Shown here piece by piece: positions 1 through 8,165 of a stretch of DNA of 64,000 bases (its first letter is position 1; each line of letters begins with the position of its first letter). The notes under the pieces were generated by a model. The model searched no databases, was not told the DNA's origin, and saw only the letters and a list, made by a program, of their open reading frames with translations. Position numbers and translations under genes: made by a program. This stretch comes from Chitinophagales bacterium (GTDB taxonomy: Bacteria; Bacteroidota; Bacteroidia; Chitinophagales; UBA2359): positions 434,001 to 498,000 of the forward strand of contig JAWKLZ010000001.1 in the NCBI GenBank assembly GCA_041392475.1, in the 5' to 3' direction.

Positions 1-1
1 A

Positions 2-379
2 GTGCCTATTAGTAAATGGTTAAAAGCATGCTTAAGTATTTATATAGGACAAGATGTGGATTGTCACGTTCGTATTAAATGGCCAGATGGTTATGTGATT
101 GGAAAACATGCACTTCTTACTTTTAATGAGCAAAAAGCAAAAGTTGTTATCTCGCCTTTAGGAGAAACCTTGATTAATAATGTGGTTATTAAAAGAGAAA
201 GAGAATTAAATGATGGCGATATTATTCAATTATCTATGAACAGTAAAACAACATTACAGTATTTGGAAAAGAAAGAGCAAGTTAATGATGCTTCCATATT
301 GAATGAAAAAAAACATCAAGGAGCTCAGCTGATTCATAGTTCTAATAGTAAAAGAATTAGAATTACTAAACAACATTAG
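2..379 (+). CDS. FHA-like domain protein, C-terminal part only
   Basis: The frame is open at the window edge, so the gene very likely begins upstream; the GTG at 2 is not a credible start. About residues 14 to 90 read like a forkhead-associated (FHA) phosphothreonine-binding fold: an IGQD segment where the family has GR, an IGKHA where it has SRxHA, then GETLINN and a closing DGDIIQL motif. The key Ser-Arg of a phosphopeptide-binding FHA is not conserved, so binding may be altered. The last 35 residues are polar and probably disordered. It stops 33 bases before the TIR-WD40 gene on the same strand, which suggests one transcript. The domain call is by motif reading only. Confidence 0.6.
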   Translation: MPISKWLKACLSIYIGQDVDCHVRIKWPDGYVIGKHALLTFNEQKAKVVISPLGETLINNVVIKRERELNDGDIIQLSMNSKTTLQYLEKKEQVNDASILNEKKHQGAQLIHSSNSKRIRITKQH

Positions 380-412
380 GCAGTCTTTTTTAAAAGAAAT
401 ATTTATAATTTA

Positions 413-2908
413 ATGAGAACAAGTATTAAAGTCTATATTGCTTATTCTGATATTGATGTAGCTATAAGGGATAGTATAAATAGTAGCCTAAAGGCACTAC
501 AACGTGCTGGAATTATTGATAAGGTATGGGATCATAAACTTTTACAGGCAGGTTCAAATATCAAAAGTAAAATTATTAATGAATTAACAAATGCTGATAT
601 TATACTATTGCTTCTTAGTAGCGATTTTTTTGCGTCTGACTTTTGCTATGAAACACAATTAATTAAGGCATTAGAATTGCATAAAGAGGAAAGCGTAAGA
701 GTGATTCCTATTTTGGCTAGAGATTGTGCTTGGAATCTAACTCCTTTAAAAAATATTGCACCTATACCTAAAAATAATATATCAATAAAAAGCTCGGATA
801 ATGAAGATAAATCTTACACAGAAATTGCTTATGAACTGGAAAAAGTGGTTTTAGACATTAAAGAGAAAAAAAAAATAGAATTACAAAAAATAGAATTTAA
901 TGAGTTAATAGAGTTGGCAGAAAACAAAGCTGCTTTGAAAGCTTGGAATAAAGCAATTGAGTTATTCAATAAAGCTTTGGAATTACACTATAATAACTGG
1001 ATGCCATTGCCTAATACCATTAGGAAAAAGGTTGCATTATGTGAAAATGAACTTTTATTTGAGCAGAAATTATCTGATGGAAAGAAACATTTTGAACTTC
1101 AAAATTATGTAGTAGCATTAGAGTATTTACAAAGTGCATATATTTTAAAAGGATTAGAAGAAGTAAAAGTTCTTATAGAGGATTGTGAGAAGTCTCTTTT
1201 TCAGGTACAGGAAGATGATTTTAAAAATATTTTGCATGAAGGGAATTCATATTTTTTAAAGAATGATTGGGCGAGAGCTTTAGAAAAATATGAAGAAGCT
1301 AATGAACGTTTCAGAAAAGGGTTTAATGTAAATACTGATTACTTAATTAATAAAATACATGATTGTCAAACGAAAATAGATTTCATATTTTATATTACTC
1401 AAGCGGAAGATTTGTATCATAAAAAAGATTACGAAAATTCCTTAAAATTGATTGATATTGCTTTTGGAATAAGATACCCTATAATACAAAAAATGGCTTA
1501 TAATGTAAGAAACCACCTTGATGTAATGAAAAAAGTTAAAGAAGCAACTGATATTGGTGATTCCTTTTTAAAAGAGAAAGAATGGAAATCAGCTTTGAAA
1601 AAATATCAATCAGCTTCTTTGATGTTTGAAAGTAATATAATTCCTCTTAAAAAAGAAATTGATAAACAAATTAAAATAATTAAGGATGAAATTCAGTATT
1701 CTGATTATTTGAAGATAGCTAATAGTGCTTATCACGAAAAAAAATTCAAAACAGCTATTCAACATGCTTCTCTTGCGCTTAAAATCAACCCTTTATCTAA
1801 AGAAGGACGAATGATTTTGGAACAGGCAAATGCTCAACAAAATCAATATTATAGTCATATAGAATGGAAGCCTTTTCAATCTGAAGGCAAATTTGGCTTT
1901 AAAACCGAGAATGAAGAAATTATAATTGAACCAAAATTTGAACTAATTTACCCATTTTTTAATCAATTTGCAATTGTAAAAGAAAATAAAGAATATAAAT
2001 ATGTATCTAAAGATACTACAGTTAAAAATATATCTTTAGATATTATTAATTCAATTAAGGCGCATAAATCTGCTGTTAGAAGCTTAGTTCTCAGTGAAAA
2101 AGGAGAGTATTTCATTACAGGTTCTACTGACGGAAGCGCAAAATTATGGAATACTAAGGGATACTTTTTAGAAGAATACACTGGTTCAGGTTCAATTTTT
2201 GGTGCTTGTATTTCGCCACATAATCAATTTGTTGTTACGGCATCTGATGACTGTATTGCAAGAATATGGAAACTTCATAGCGATAAGGAATTAATAAAAG
2301 AATTAATAGGACATTCTGATAAAATATTATCTGTTTCTTTTTCTCCAAATGGGAAATATATTGTAACTGCATCAGCTGACAATACTGCAAAAATATGGAG
2401 TAATGTTGGAGAAGAGATAGCAACACTCAGAGGCCATACATCTAGAATATTATGTGTAGTTTTTTCTCCAAATTCACAATATATCGCAACTGGTTCAGCT
2501 GATAAAAGTGTAAAAATATGGCATCCTGATGGCTCTTTTTTTGATAGTATTGAAGTACACAGTAAGCCTGTTAGATGTATATGTTTTAATTCTAGAAGTA
2601 CTCAGTTGGTAAGTGTATCACAAGATAGAAAATTGGTAGTATGGGATATAAAAGAAAGAATTTGTGTTAGTAGTTTTATTGCTCATTCAAGTACAATATG
2701 GTCTGTTTCAATTAGTTCAAATGATCAATTTTTATTGACTGCTTCCTCAGACCAAACCATAAAAATATGGGATTTTAACAAAAGGTTAATTAAACAAATA
2801 AAAACTAATAAAGGAACTATTTACAGTGCCAAATTTTCTATTGATAACCGCCTTATTTTTATTGGTTATCAAGATGGAACAGTTGATATTAGAAAATACT
2901 TACACTAA
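413..2908 (+). CDS. TIR-TPR-WG-WD40 multidomain signalling protein
   Basis: 831 residues. Residues 1-145 are a TIR domain of the bacterial TIR_2 type: it opens with VYIAYSDID, has an SSDFFASDFCYE segment, and Glu80 sits where NADase TIR domains carry their catalytic glutamate. Residues 155-480 are helical TPR-like repeats (for example AWNKAIELFNKALEL). Around 483-540 is one WG-type beta repeat (GKFGF...IIIEPKFE). Residues 545-831 hold about seven WD40 repeats with recurring SADNTAKIW-type ends, enough for a full propeller. TIR domains of this group cleave NAD or make signalling nucleotides; TPR and WD40 parts usually sense or scaffold. There is no signal peptide, so it should be cytosolic. 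Base composition is AT-rich compared with the rest of the window (17 G/C of 60 at 1681-1740, against 28 of 60 at 24901-24960), hinting at acquisition. A defence or cell-death role is inference. Confidence 0.85.
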   Translation: MRTSIKVYIAYSDIDVAIRDSINSSLKALQRAGIIDKVWDHKLLQAGSNIKSKIINELTNADIILLLLSSDFFASDFCYETQLIKALELHKEESVRVIPILARDCAWNLTPLKNIAPIPKNNISIKSSDNEDKSYTEIAYELEKVVLDIKEKKKIELQKIEFNELIELAENKAALKAWNKAIELFNKALELHYNNWMPLPNTIRKKVALCENELLFEQKLSDGKKHFELQNYVVALEYLQSAYILKGLEEVKVLIEDCEKSLFQVQEDDFKNILHEGNSYFLKNDWARALEKYEEANERFRKGFNVNTDYLINKIHDCQTKIDFIFYITQAEDLYHKKDYENSLKLIDIAFGIRYPIIQKMAYNVRNHLDVMKKVKEATDIGDSFLKEKEWKSALKKYQSASLMFESNIIPLKKEIDKQIKIIKDEIQYSDYLKIANSAYHEKKFKTAIQHASLALKINPLSKEGRMILEQANAQQNQYYSHIEWKPFQSEGKFGFKTENEEIIIEPKFELIYPFFNQFAIVKENKEYKYVSKDTTVKNISLDIINSIKAHKSAVRSLVLSEKGEYFITGSTDGSAKLWNTKGYFLEEYTGSGSIFGACISPHNQFVVTASDDCIARIWKLHSDKELIKELIGHSDKILSVSFSPNGKYIVTASADNTAKIWSNVGEEIATLRGHTSRILCVVFSPNSQYIATGSADKSVKIWHPDGSFFDSIEVHSKPVRCICFNSRSTQLVSVSQDRKLVVWDIKERICVSSFIAHSSTIWSVSISSNDQFLLTASSDQTIKIWDFNKRLIKQIKTNKGTIYSAKFSIDNRLIFIGYQDGTVDIRKYLH

Positions 2909-2918
2909 TTTATTTACC

Positions 2919-3839
2919 ATGAAATATATGCTGATTTATTTATTTATGTTTTCGCAACAAGTTTTTTCACAAAGTGCTATTAGCAACCCAACAGTCGGAA
3001 GCCAATCTAATAAGGATCACATTTCAATAACTAAAGTAGTTCATTCACCATCATCAACTACATTTCACCTTAGAATAGTAAATAATACTAAGAATACCTT
3101 TAGCTGTAGAGTGTATATGCCAGGTAGCGAAAGTGCCTTTTATTTAACAGATCTTTCTTATAAGAACAAATATCCTCTTAGATCAATAAGTGGTTCAATA
3201 GAAATATATCCAAATATTACTAATGTTGAACCAGGAAAAACAATAAATTTTTCTTTAAGGTTTGATCCCATCCCAATCTCCATAAAAGAAGTACACTTAA
3301 TTGAAGGGAAAGGTAATTACAAGGACGAAACTGCTTGGAACTTTTTTAACGTCGAGGTTAGGAAAAAGAATATAATTGAAAATAATGATTCTGAAGAGTT
3401 AAGTTATAAATTTGCTGAATTCTTGGGAAATGATATTTCATATTTAGAGGAGAACTTAATTGTAAGAGCTATTTTAGTAGAGAATTTATTACTTAATCGG
3501 GGTTATAAAGTGGTTGATGCAACTGCAAGGCATTTAAAAGAAGGGGAAAGTTTTAAATATGACAGAAAACTATATGATAAAAACAACTACGTAATTGTTG
3601 CTTTAGGAGAAACAGGAGTACTTGATTTAGATGTATATATTTATGATAGTTTTGGTAAAAGATTTAATGTTACCGACAAAGATTCTAAGTATTTTTCAGA
3701 AGGTGTTGGAGATGAGGGAATGGCTATTTTATCTTGCCGGCCTATAAAGTTACAAGAATTTACTATAAGAGTGGATAATTATGATAGCTTGCTTAAAGAC
3801 AAAGAATATGATGCTTTGTTGATGATAGCATATAAATAA
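2919..3839 (+). CDS. secreted or periplasmic protein of unknown function
   Basis: 306 residues from the ATG at 2919, which is preferred over an upstream in-frame ATG inside the TIR-WD40 gene because it gives a clean signal peptide (MKYMLIYLFMFSQQVFS, cleavage before QSA). The ATG lies 11 bases after the end of the TIR-WD40 gene, so the two are probably cotranscribed. The N-terminal half is beta-rich with VVHSPSSTTFHLRIVNN and a TNVEPGKTINFSLRF strand pattern, resembling an Ig-like or DUF4352-type fold; the C-terminal half has a YVIVALGETGVLDLDVYIYD stretch that looks like a bacterial pre-peptidase/secreted beta domain. I do not recognise a family. An exported protein behind a cytosolic TIR protein is odd and may mean the link is only positional. 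Confidence 0.7.
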   Translation: MKYMLIYLFMFSQQVFSQSAISNPTVGSQSNKDHISITKVVHSPSSTTFHLRIVNNTKNTFSCRVYMPGSESAFYLTDLSYKNKYPLRSISGSIEIYPNITNVEPGKTINFSLRFDPIPISIKEVHLIEGKGNYKDETAWNFFNVEVRKKNIIENNDSEELSYKFAEFLGNDISYLEENLIVRAILVENLLLNRGYKVVDATARHLKEGESFKYDRKLYDKNNYVIVALGETGVLDLDVYIYDSFGKRFNVTDKDSKYFSEGVGDEGMAILSCRPIKLQEFTIRVDNYDSLLKDKEYDALLMIAYK

Positions 3840-3841
3840 TC

Positions 3842-3930
3842 ATTCCCCACTCCAAAAGAAAACACAGAGACCATCACAGCCGTATGATAATCAGTCGAAA
3901 ATATTCCATACAAAGCATCATTTCTCATGG
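3842..3930 (-). pseudogene. 3' relic of an alkaline phosphatase gene
   Basis: Read on the minus strand, these 30 codons give MRNDALYGIFSTDYHTAVMV followed by SVFSFGVGN, clearly matching the C-terminal metal-site segment (TMKNDTLFGMFSTGYHTAVM) of the intact alkaline phosphatase at 9395-10612. The matching His-Thr-Ala motif is kept. Similarity stops right at the end of the upstream gene (3839) on one side and about 3930 on the other. The DNA differs at many positions from the intact copy, so this is an old paralogue remnant and not a recent copy. It marks the left border of the insertion-sequence island, while the intact gene marks the right border. Confidence 0.75.
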
Positions 3931-4318
3931 AGAGCAATAGAGATTTGTCCCTCTATATTAGGGCAAATGCATCAAAAAATAAAAAAAAGTTAAAATAAAA
4001 TTTATGTTTTTATTTTTAACTTTAAATATCTTTCATTGCTAAGTTACTTCTTTATGCAAAGTTGTTTGATTCATTTACCCTAGTTTTACTGACAACAAAT
4101 CCCTATTACGCCTTCTTCATTTTTCTTAAAACCAAAATACATTACAATTAGAATTTACCCCAAACCTAACTTCTCTGCCACCCTAAATTTCCTTAAATGG
4201 GCATTTTTCAAAATACCGCAACGATTTGAAAAAAAATCAGTTGCGGCATGAATAAACTGCAAAATGTTAGCGATTTTTGCAGTAAAAAAAGACTATTGAT
4301 ATATAAACGAATTACATC
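3931..4318. other. gene-free stretch with three hairpins
   Basis: No open frame of note. An AT-only inverted repeat (3986-4000 with 4009-4023) could end transcription from the TIR cassette. Close to the transposase start lie two tighter hairpins: CCGCAAC 4216-4222 pairing with GTTGCGG 4240-4246, and ACTGCAAAA 4256-4264 pairing with TTTTGCAGT 4275-4283, the latter followed by an A-run. Such structures near the end of an insertion sequence often block read-through from outside, but no clear terminal inverted repeat could be matched. Confidence 0.4.
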
Positions 4319-5342
4319 ATGGATAAAAAGTTAGAAACACACTATTAGAAAGCTTGAAACTTTACCTCAAAGGACACTTAGAACCTGCAATGAATTTAGT
4401 GGATGAGTTGCAAGATACAAAATTGACAGCCGATGATGCGTACAAGTTGCGTAAAATACTATTGATTTTTTTAGTTGGAGAACTTTATGGCTTACATAAC
4501 CTTCACCAAATATTACAAGCACAAGGTATAAAAAGTACGAATTTATACAAAATATGGAAAAAATTTACCTATTCAAAATTAATTGAATTAGTCAACAAAT
4601 TATTGATTAGATATTTTTTAAACGCATTTATTCCTTTAGGTAAGGGAAGTGACAGCCAACAATCTCGTTCTTGTATGACTATTGTGATAGACCATAGTAT
4701 TTTCAAACAATGGTTAAAGAATTTTCCGATTGGCGATAAATTTGCTAAATTTTTCAGTGGTCAATTCAACAGCACTGTCTATGGCTTTCAACTTACTTTG
4801 GTGGGAATCAGCATAAAAGATGTGTTTTATCCTATTTATTTTGACTTATCAGGAAAAAAAGACGATGCCATAGAAGTTAGTTGTACACTACTGGACAAAG
4901 CGGAGGACTTACTGAGTGCAGCATCAAAGGAGTTTGATTTTGAATTGCCTCAATTGTATTTGAGTGTAGATAATGGATTCAATGACAATAGGTTAATTAA
5001 AAAATGCAAAAAAATATTTATTCATTTTATATGTGTGCCCAAAAAATCACATATTCTTTATGTGGGTAAAAAGAAATTCAATGCCAAGCAGTTCATTGAA
5101 AAAGTTTTTTTGCCTAAAGAAGCGGAATATATTGCCTCGCAACAAGAGCAAAATCAAGCCATTGGGAAGTCCCAAAAAGAAATTGAGCCTTTTTGCCTTA
5201 GAGTTAAAGCACACTATCATGCCCGAGACACAGAGGTGACACTTTTATTCTTTAGACTCAGTGGAAGCCAGAAAGTGAGTGTGATTTATACTACACATAC
5301 TGAAATGAAAGCCAAAACGCTAAGACGTAGGTGGTTTCAAAG
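4319..5342 (+). pseudogene. DDE transposase, frameshifted and truncated
   Basis: The likely start is ATG 4319 (MDKKLETHY), which hits TAG at 4346; restoring one T near 4345 joins it to the frame that runs LESLKLYLKGHLEPAMNLVD onward. Two catalytic Asp regions are visible (VIDHSIFKQWL and LSVDNGFNDNRLI). The protein breaks off just after TLRRRWFQS, where IS4-like transposases have the RRW-IE motif with the catalytic Glu, so the active site is incomplete. The break at 5342/5343 coincides exactly with the terminal inverted repeat of the IS4 element next to it. The remaining 3' part of this gene is not seen on the other side of that element. Inactive. Confidence 0.75.
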
Positions 5343-5362
5343 CAATGTCATTCAATTAAGGT
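5343..5362 (+). repeat. left terminal inverted repeat of the IS4 element
   Basis: Sequence CAATGTCATTCAATTAAGGT; exact reverse complement at 8146-8165. Homology between the two ends stops immediately inside and outside these 20 bases. Confidence 0.85.
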
Positions 5363-6424
5363 TTCGAGGAATTAATTGATGTTTTTTCATTATTTATATA
5401 TCAAATAGCTCTTCGATAATTTTTCTGCGTTTTATATTTACCATTCAAATGCTGTATTTTTTTGATTCTAGGCAAACTCCTATCTGGACGAATAGGTTCA
5501 GTGTGTTTTATAAACAAAACTTTGAGTTGGTCGAGAATTTCTTCTGGTTGTTCTGAGATAAATAATTGTACGACTCGATGTTTCATACACCCAATAGCGA
5601 CATTCTCATTAACTGCATAATCGTATTTTCTACGTCCACTGATTTGTTCTACTTCTTTCCTACACTCTTGTTCTACAACGCTTTGAAGATTGGATAACAT
5701 CAGGGCTGCATGAAAATCTTGTAAAACGGCTTCGGGAGAATGTCCACTGACTACCTCAATTTGTAACTTGTTTTTCAAAGTATCATAACATGTTTCACTA
5801 CCCCATCGAAGTTGATATAAGGGTTGGAAATCCGAGTGAGGGTACTTTTTTTTATCTAACAAAGAGGTGATAAGCACTTCTATTTTCCCATCGGCTAATT
5901 CAATGCGTACCAAACGTACTTTCAAACGTGTGTCCATATTTATTGAATAGCCTAATTCTTGCATTTCCTTGACTGCCTGAGTAGTAGGGTGCATATCAAT
6001 GATTTGTTGTTTTTTACCTGATTCTACAAATCGCTTGATTTGAATGCTAAACTCGGGGCTGCTGCGCATCACAAAGTCTAACTTGCGCTCCAAATGTTCA
6101 TAAATCATACGAAAACCCGCAAATTTCGCATCGTACAACATCAAAGAGCGTTCGGTCTCACTCATTTCCGCCTGCAAGGTATCTAACCAGTCATAGACAA
6201 TCGCATTTTCTGAGGTCTTTATCTTATCCATTCTACCCAACACAATCAATTCATTCAGAACATCATAGCAAACCATCAAACGTGCCATCACCTTACCTCT
6301 ATGTAAACCAAAATATTCCTCCATTTTATTCGCCTTATCATTAAATAAATAAGCGATAGAACCATCCGCAGCTTTCAGGGTAAAGCCTTTCCACTTGCGT
6401 ACACTCTCTCCTGCTTGTTCATAG

Positions 6425-6432
6425 TATGTTTG
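6425..6432. repeat. target-site duplication, left copy (TATGTTTG)
   Basis: The same 8 bases recur at 7763-7770 directly outside the right end of the inner IS, and the host IS4 reading frame is restored when one copy plus the insert is removed. Confidence 0.85.
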
Positions 6433-7762
6433 CTGATTGTAACGTTTTGCTGTGATAATAAAAAAGCCACTGAAAAAGCTTATGTTTAAAGTACGAACCA
6501 AACAAGTGCAAATTCAATGGCATCTCAAATTAACAAAAATTGTACGATTGTATTACCGATTTTGGAAAATAAATACGATTCATTTTTAAACGACCCAAAA
6601 ATAGCTCGCCAAATAATTAGCGAAATATGGGCAACAAGCCCCGAGTTATTTCCTGCACAAATGACTAAAGGTTATGTGCTTAACGGCAAAACTCGGCCGT
6701 CGAAAAAAATGAATATCCAAATGCGAAAAATAAAAGTAGCGGGACAAAATTATCAAATACGCCCAAGTTTCATTCTGCCTTATTGCAGAGCGAAGACGTA
6801 TATAGCTTCTAAAGGCTTGTTCTTAAAGCGGTTCGGTGTTCCTTTCTGGGCATTGGCATTTGCTTTTGGATACAATGCGATGTGGTGGTCTCGCCTCTAT
6901 AATTGTTTTAGTGATTATAGCATTGTAGGCACAACCATCCATGACCCAGAAAAATTACCTTCCGATATTTTAGCAGATGAACACCATGTAAAAATACAAG
7001 GTAAAAAAGCTTATGTGGCTACAACTGTGGGACAAAACTGTTTTTTAGGTATGGAAGTTTCTTCTGGCGCAGATGCGGATTCTTTGGAAGAAGCTTATGG
7101 TGTATTCAAACAAGAAGCAGAGGATGTGTCATCTGACTACCAACCTAATACAGTAAATACAGATGGGTGGACAGCTACACAGAACGCATGGCAAAAACTC
7201 TATCCAAATATTCAAGTCATTGAATGTTTCTTACACGCCTTTCTAAAAATTAGAGACAGAGCTACAAAAAAGATTCAAGACTATTTCAATACAGCAGCAG
7301 ATAAGGTGTGGAAGGCTTATCGAACTACTTCAAAAAGACAATTCGCACAACATATAAGAAGGCTTCGGGAATGGACAGCTAAGAATGTGCCTTCCTGCCC
7401 CATGAAAGATAATATTCTTAAACTCTGTAAAAAGAAAAACAAGTGGTTAGCACATTTTGACTTTCCCAAAGCACACAAAACCTCCAACATGATAGATAGA
7501 TCCATGAGGGCAATGAATAGACATGCCAACAACTCCCAAATGTTTCATGGAGATATACTTAGCACTACTCATAATTTCAGAGCTTTTGCCCTTCTTCATA
7601 ATTTTTCACCCTCTTGTTTACAGGCTTGGGATGAATCAGCTGTCTTAATCAGTCCTGCGGCAAGACTCAACGGATTTGTCTATCATCATGACTGGTTACA
7701 GAATTTGTTAATCGCGGCTTCGTTAGGAGGATATCGAAATCACAGCAATCCGTTATAATCAG
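6433..7762 (+). mobile_element. intact 1330-bp insertion sequence nested in the IS4 element
   Basis: Imperfect terminal inverted repeats of 22 bp (6433-6454 and 7741-7762, 19 of 22 matching, both ends reading CTGATT from outside in) flanked by an 8-bp direct repeat. It carries a single uninterrupted transposase gene whose stop codon lies inside the right inverted repeat. It is the only mobile element in the island with no visible damage, so it is the youngest insertion and may still be active. The 8-bp duplication is compatible with several IS families; I cannot assign one with confidence. Confidence 0.85.
6517..7758 (+). CDS. transposase of the nested IS, family not assigned
   Basis: 413 residues, complete. 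Acidic candidates for the DDE catalytic core are ILADEHHVKI (near residue 150), VNTDGWTATQNAW (near 213) and a third acid in the C-terminal part, TSNMIDRSMRAMNRH, which has Asp where many families have Glu. The segment NIQVIECFLHAFLKIRDRA after the second Asp resembles the cysteine/histidine region of IS256/Mutator-like transposases. ATG 6517 is the first start in frame after the left inverted repeat. The stop TAA at 7756 falls in the right inverted repeat, a compact arrangement. Intact frame and clean element ends suggest it is functional. Confidence 0.8.
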   Translation: MASQINKNCTIVLPILENKYDSFLNDPKIARQIISEIWATSPELFPAQMTKGYVLNGKTRPSKKMNIQMRKIKVAGQNYQIRPSFILPYCRAKTYIASKGLFLKRFGVPFWALAFAFGYNAMWWSRLYNCFSDYSIVGTTIHDPEKLPSDILADEHHVKIQGKKAYVATTVGQNCFLGMEVSSGADADSLEEAYGVFKQEAEDVSSDYQPNTVNTDGWTATQNAWQKLYPNIQVIECFLHAFLKIRDRATKKIQDYFNTAADKVWKAYRTTSKRQFAQHIRRLREWTAKNVPSCPMKDNILKLCKKKNKWLAHFDFPKAHKTSNMIDRSMRAMNRHANNSQMFHGDILSTTHNFRAFALLHNFSPSCLQAWDESAVLISPAARLNGFVYHHDWLQNLLIAASLGGYRNHSNPL

Positions 7763-7770
7763 TATGTTTG
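7763..7770. repeat. target-site duplication, right copy (TATGTTTG)
   Basis: Direct repeat of 6425-6432 flanking the nested IS. Confidence 0.85.
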
Positions 7771-8145
7771 AAACAATACCTTGTTCCAATCTTCGAAGAA
7801 CTCCTTTTGAGTTTCTTACGAGCCATACTAAAAGTACTCTTAGCCACCAGTTCGTCTAATGCTCCGATTTGTGAAAAGAAATCTATTAGTTCCACAGACA
7901 AACTTCTCTTTAAACAATTTAGTATCAATAGTGTAACTCTTGAAAAAGTCAGCTTGCGTTTACGAGTAAAAGCACTATTGTGAACACAGTATTTTGATTT
8001 TTCATGTTCTGCTCTTTCCATAAACTTTTTTAACTCAGAGATAATCTGTAAATTTACTGCTCGCATTAGAGGGGATTTTTAGTGATTTTCAAGTAATTGT
8101 ATGAATCTGTAAAATTACTATATTATCTCCTCTTTTGCTATTTTT

Positions 8146-8165
8146 ACCTTAATTGAATGACATTG
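8146..8165 (-). repeat. right terminal inverted repeat of the IS4 element
   Basis: Exact reverse complement of 5343-5362. Its last bases supply an ATG (8157) that happens to be in frame with the IS3 orfB remnant that follows. Confidence 0.85.

Larger units (their letters stand above)
5401..8066 (-). pseudogene. IS4-family transposase, split by an IS and frameshifted
   Basis: One gene in two pieces. The N-terminal part starts at ATG 8066 (MRAVNLQIISELKKFMERA) and runs to about 7771; the C-terminal part continues from 6432 to the stop at 5401. A single-base loss after ...SMARKKLK shifts the frame; in the other frame EFFEDWNKVLFQTY joins smoothly to YEQAGESVRKWKGF across the inserted element. 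The C-terminal part holds the catalytic Asp regions LKAADGS and LMLYDAKF and a perfect IS4 signature Y-x2-R-x3-E-x6-K (YQLRWGSETCYDTLK). Dead through both insertion and frameshift. The left-hand open frame of about 366 codons starts inside the inserted IS and is artificial at its first 25 or so residues. Confidence 0.85.
5343..8165 (-). mobile_element. IS4-family insertion sequence, interrupted by another IS
   Basis: Bounded by a perfect 20-bp inverted repeat (5343-5362 and 8146-8165). Without the nested IS and one copy of its target duplication the element is about 1.49 kb, the usual IS4 size. It carries one transposase gene on the minus strand with the IS4 YREK signature. No target-site duplication is visible: the left flank is a truncated transposase (ending ...TTTCAAAG) and the right flank a truncated IS3 orfB (starting AGCCTAAG). 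That absence suggests the outer flanks were brought together by recombination between two copies of this IS, deleting what lay between. Confidence 0.8.

Noticed and set aside
5401..6501. Stand-alone IS4 transposase gene starting near 6501
   Set aside because: Its first residues come from the end of the nested IS; it is only the 3' part of the split IS4 gene.
7740..8066. Separate small gene of 108 codons
   Set aside because: Its N-terminal part is the start of the same split IS4 transposase; the last 25 codons are out of frame after a one-base loss.
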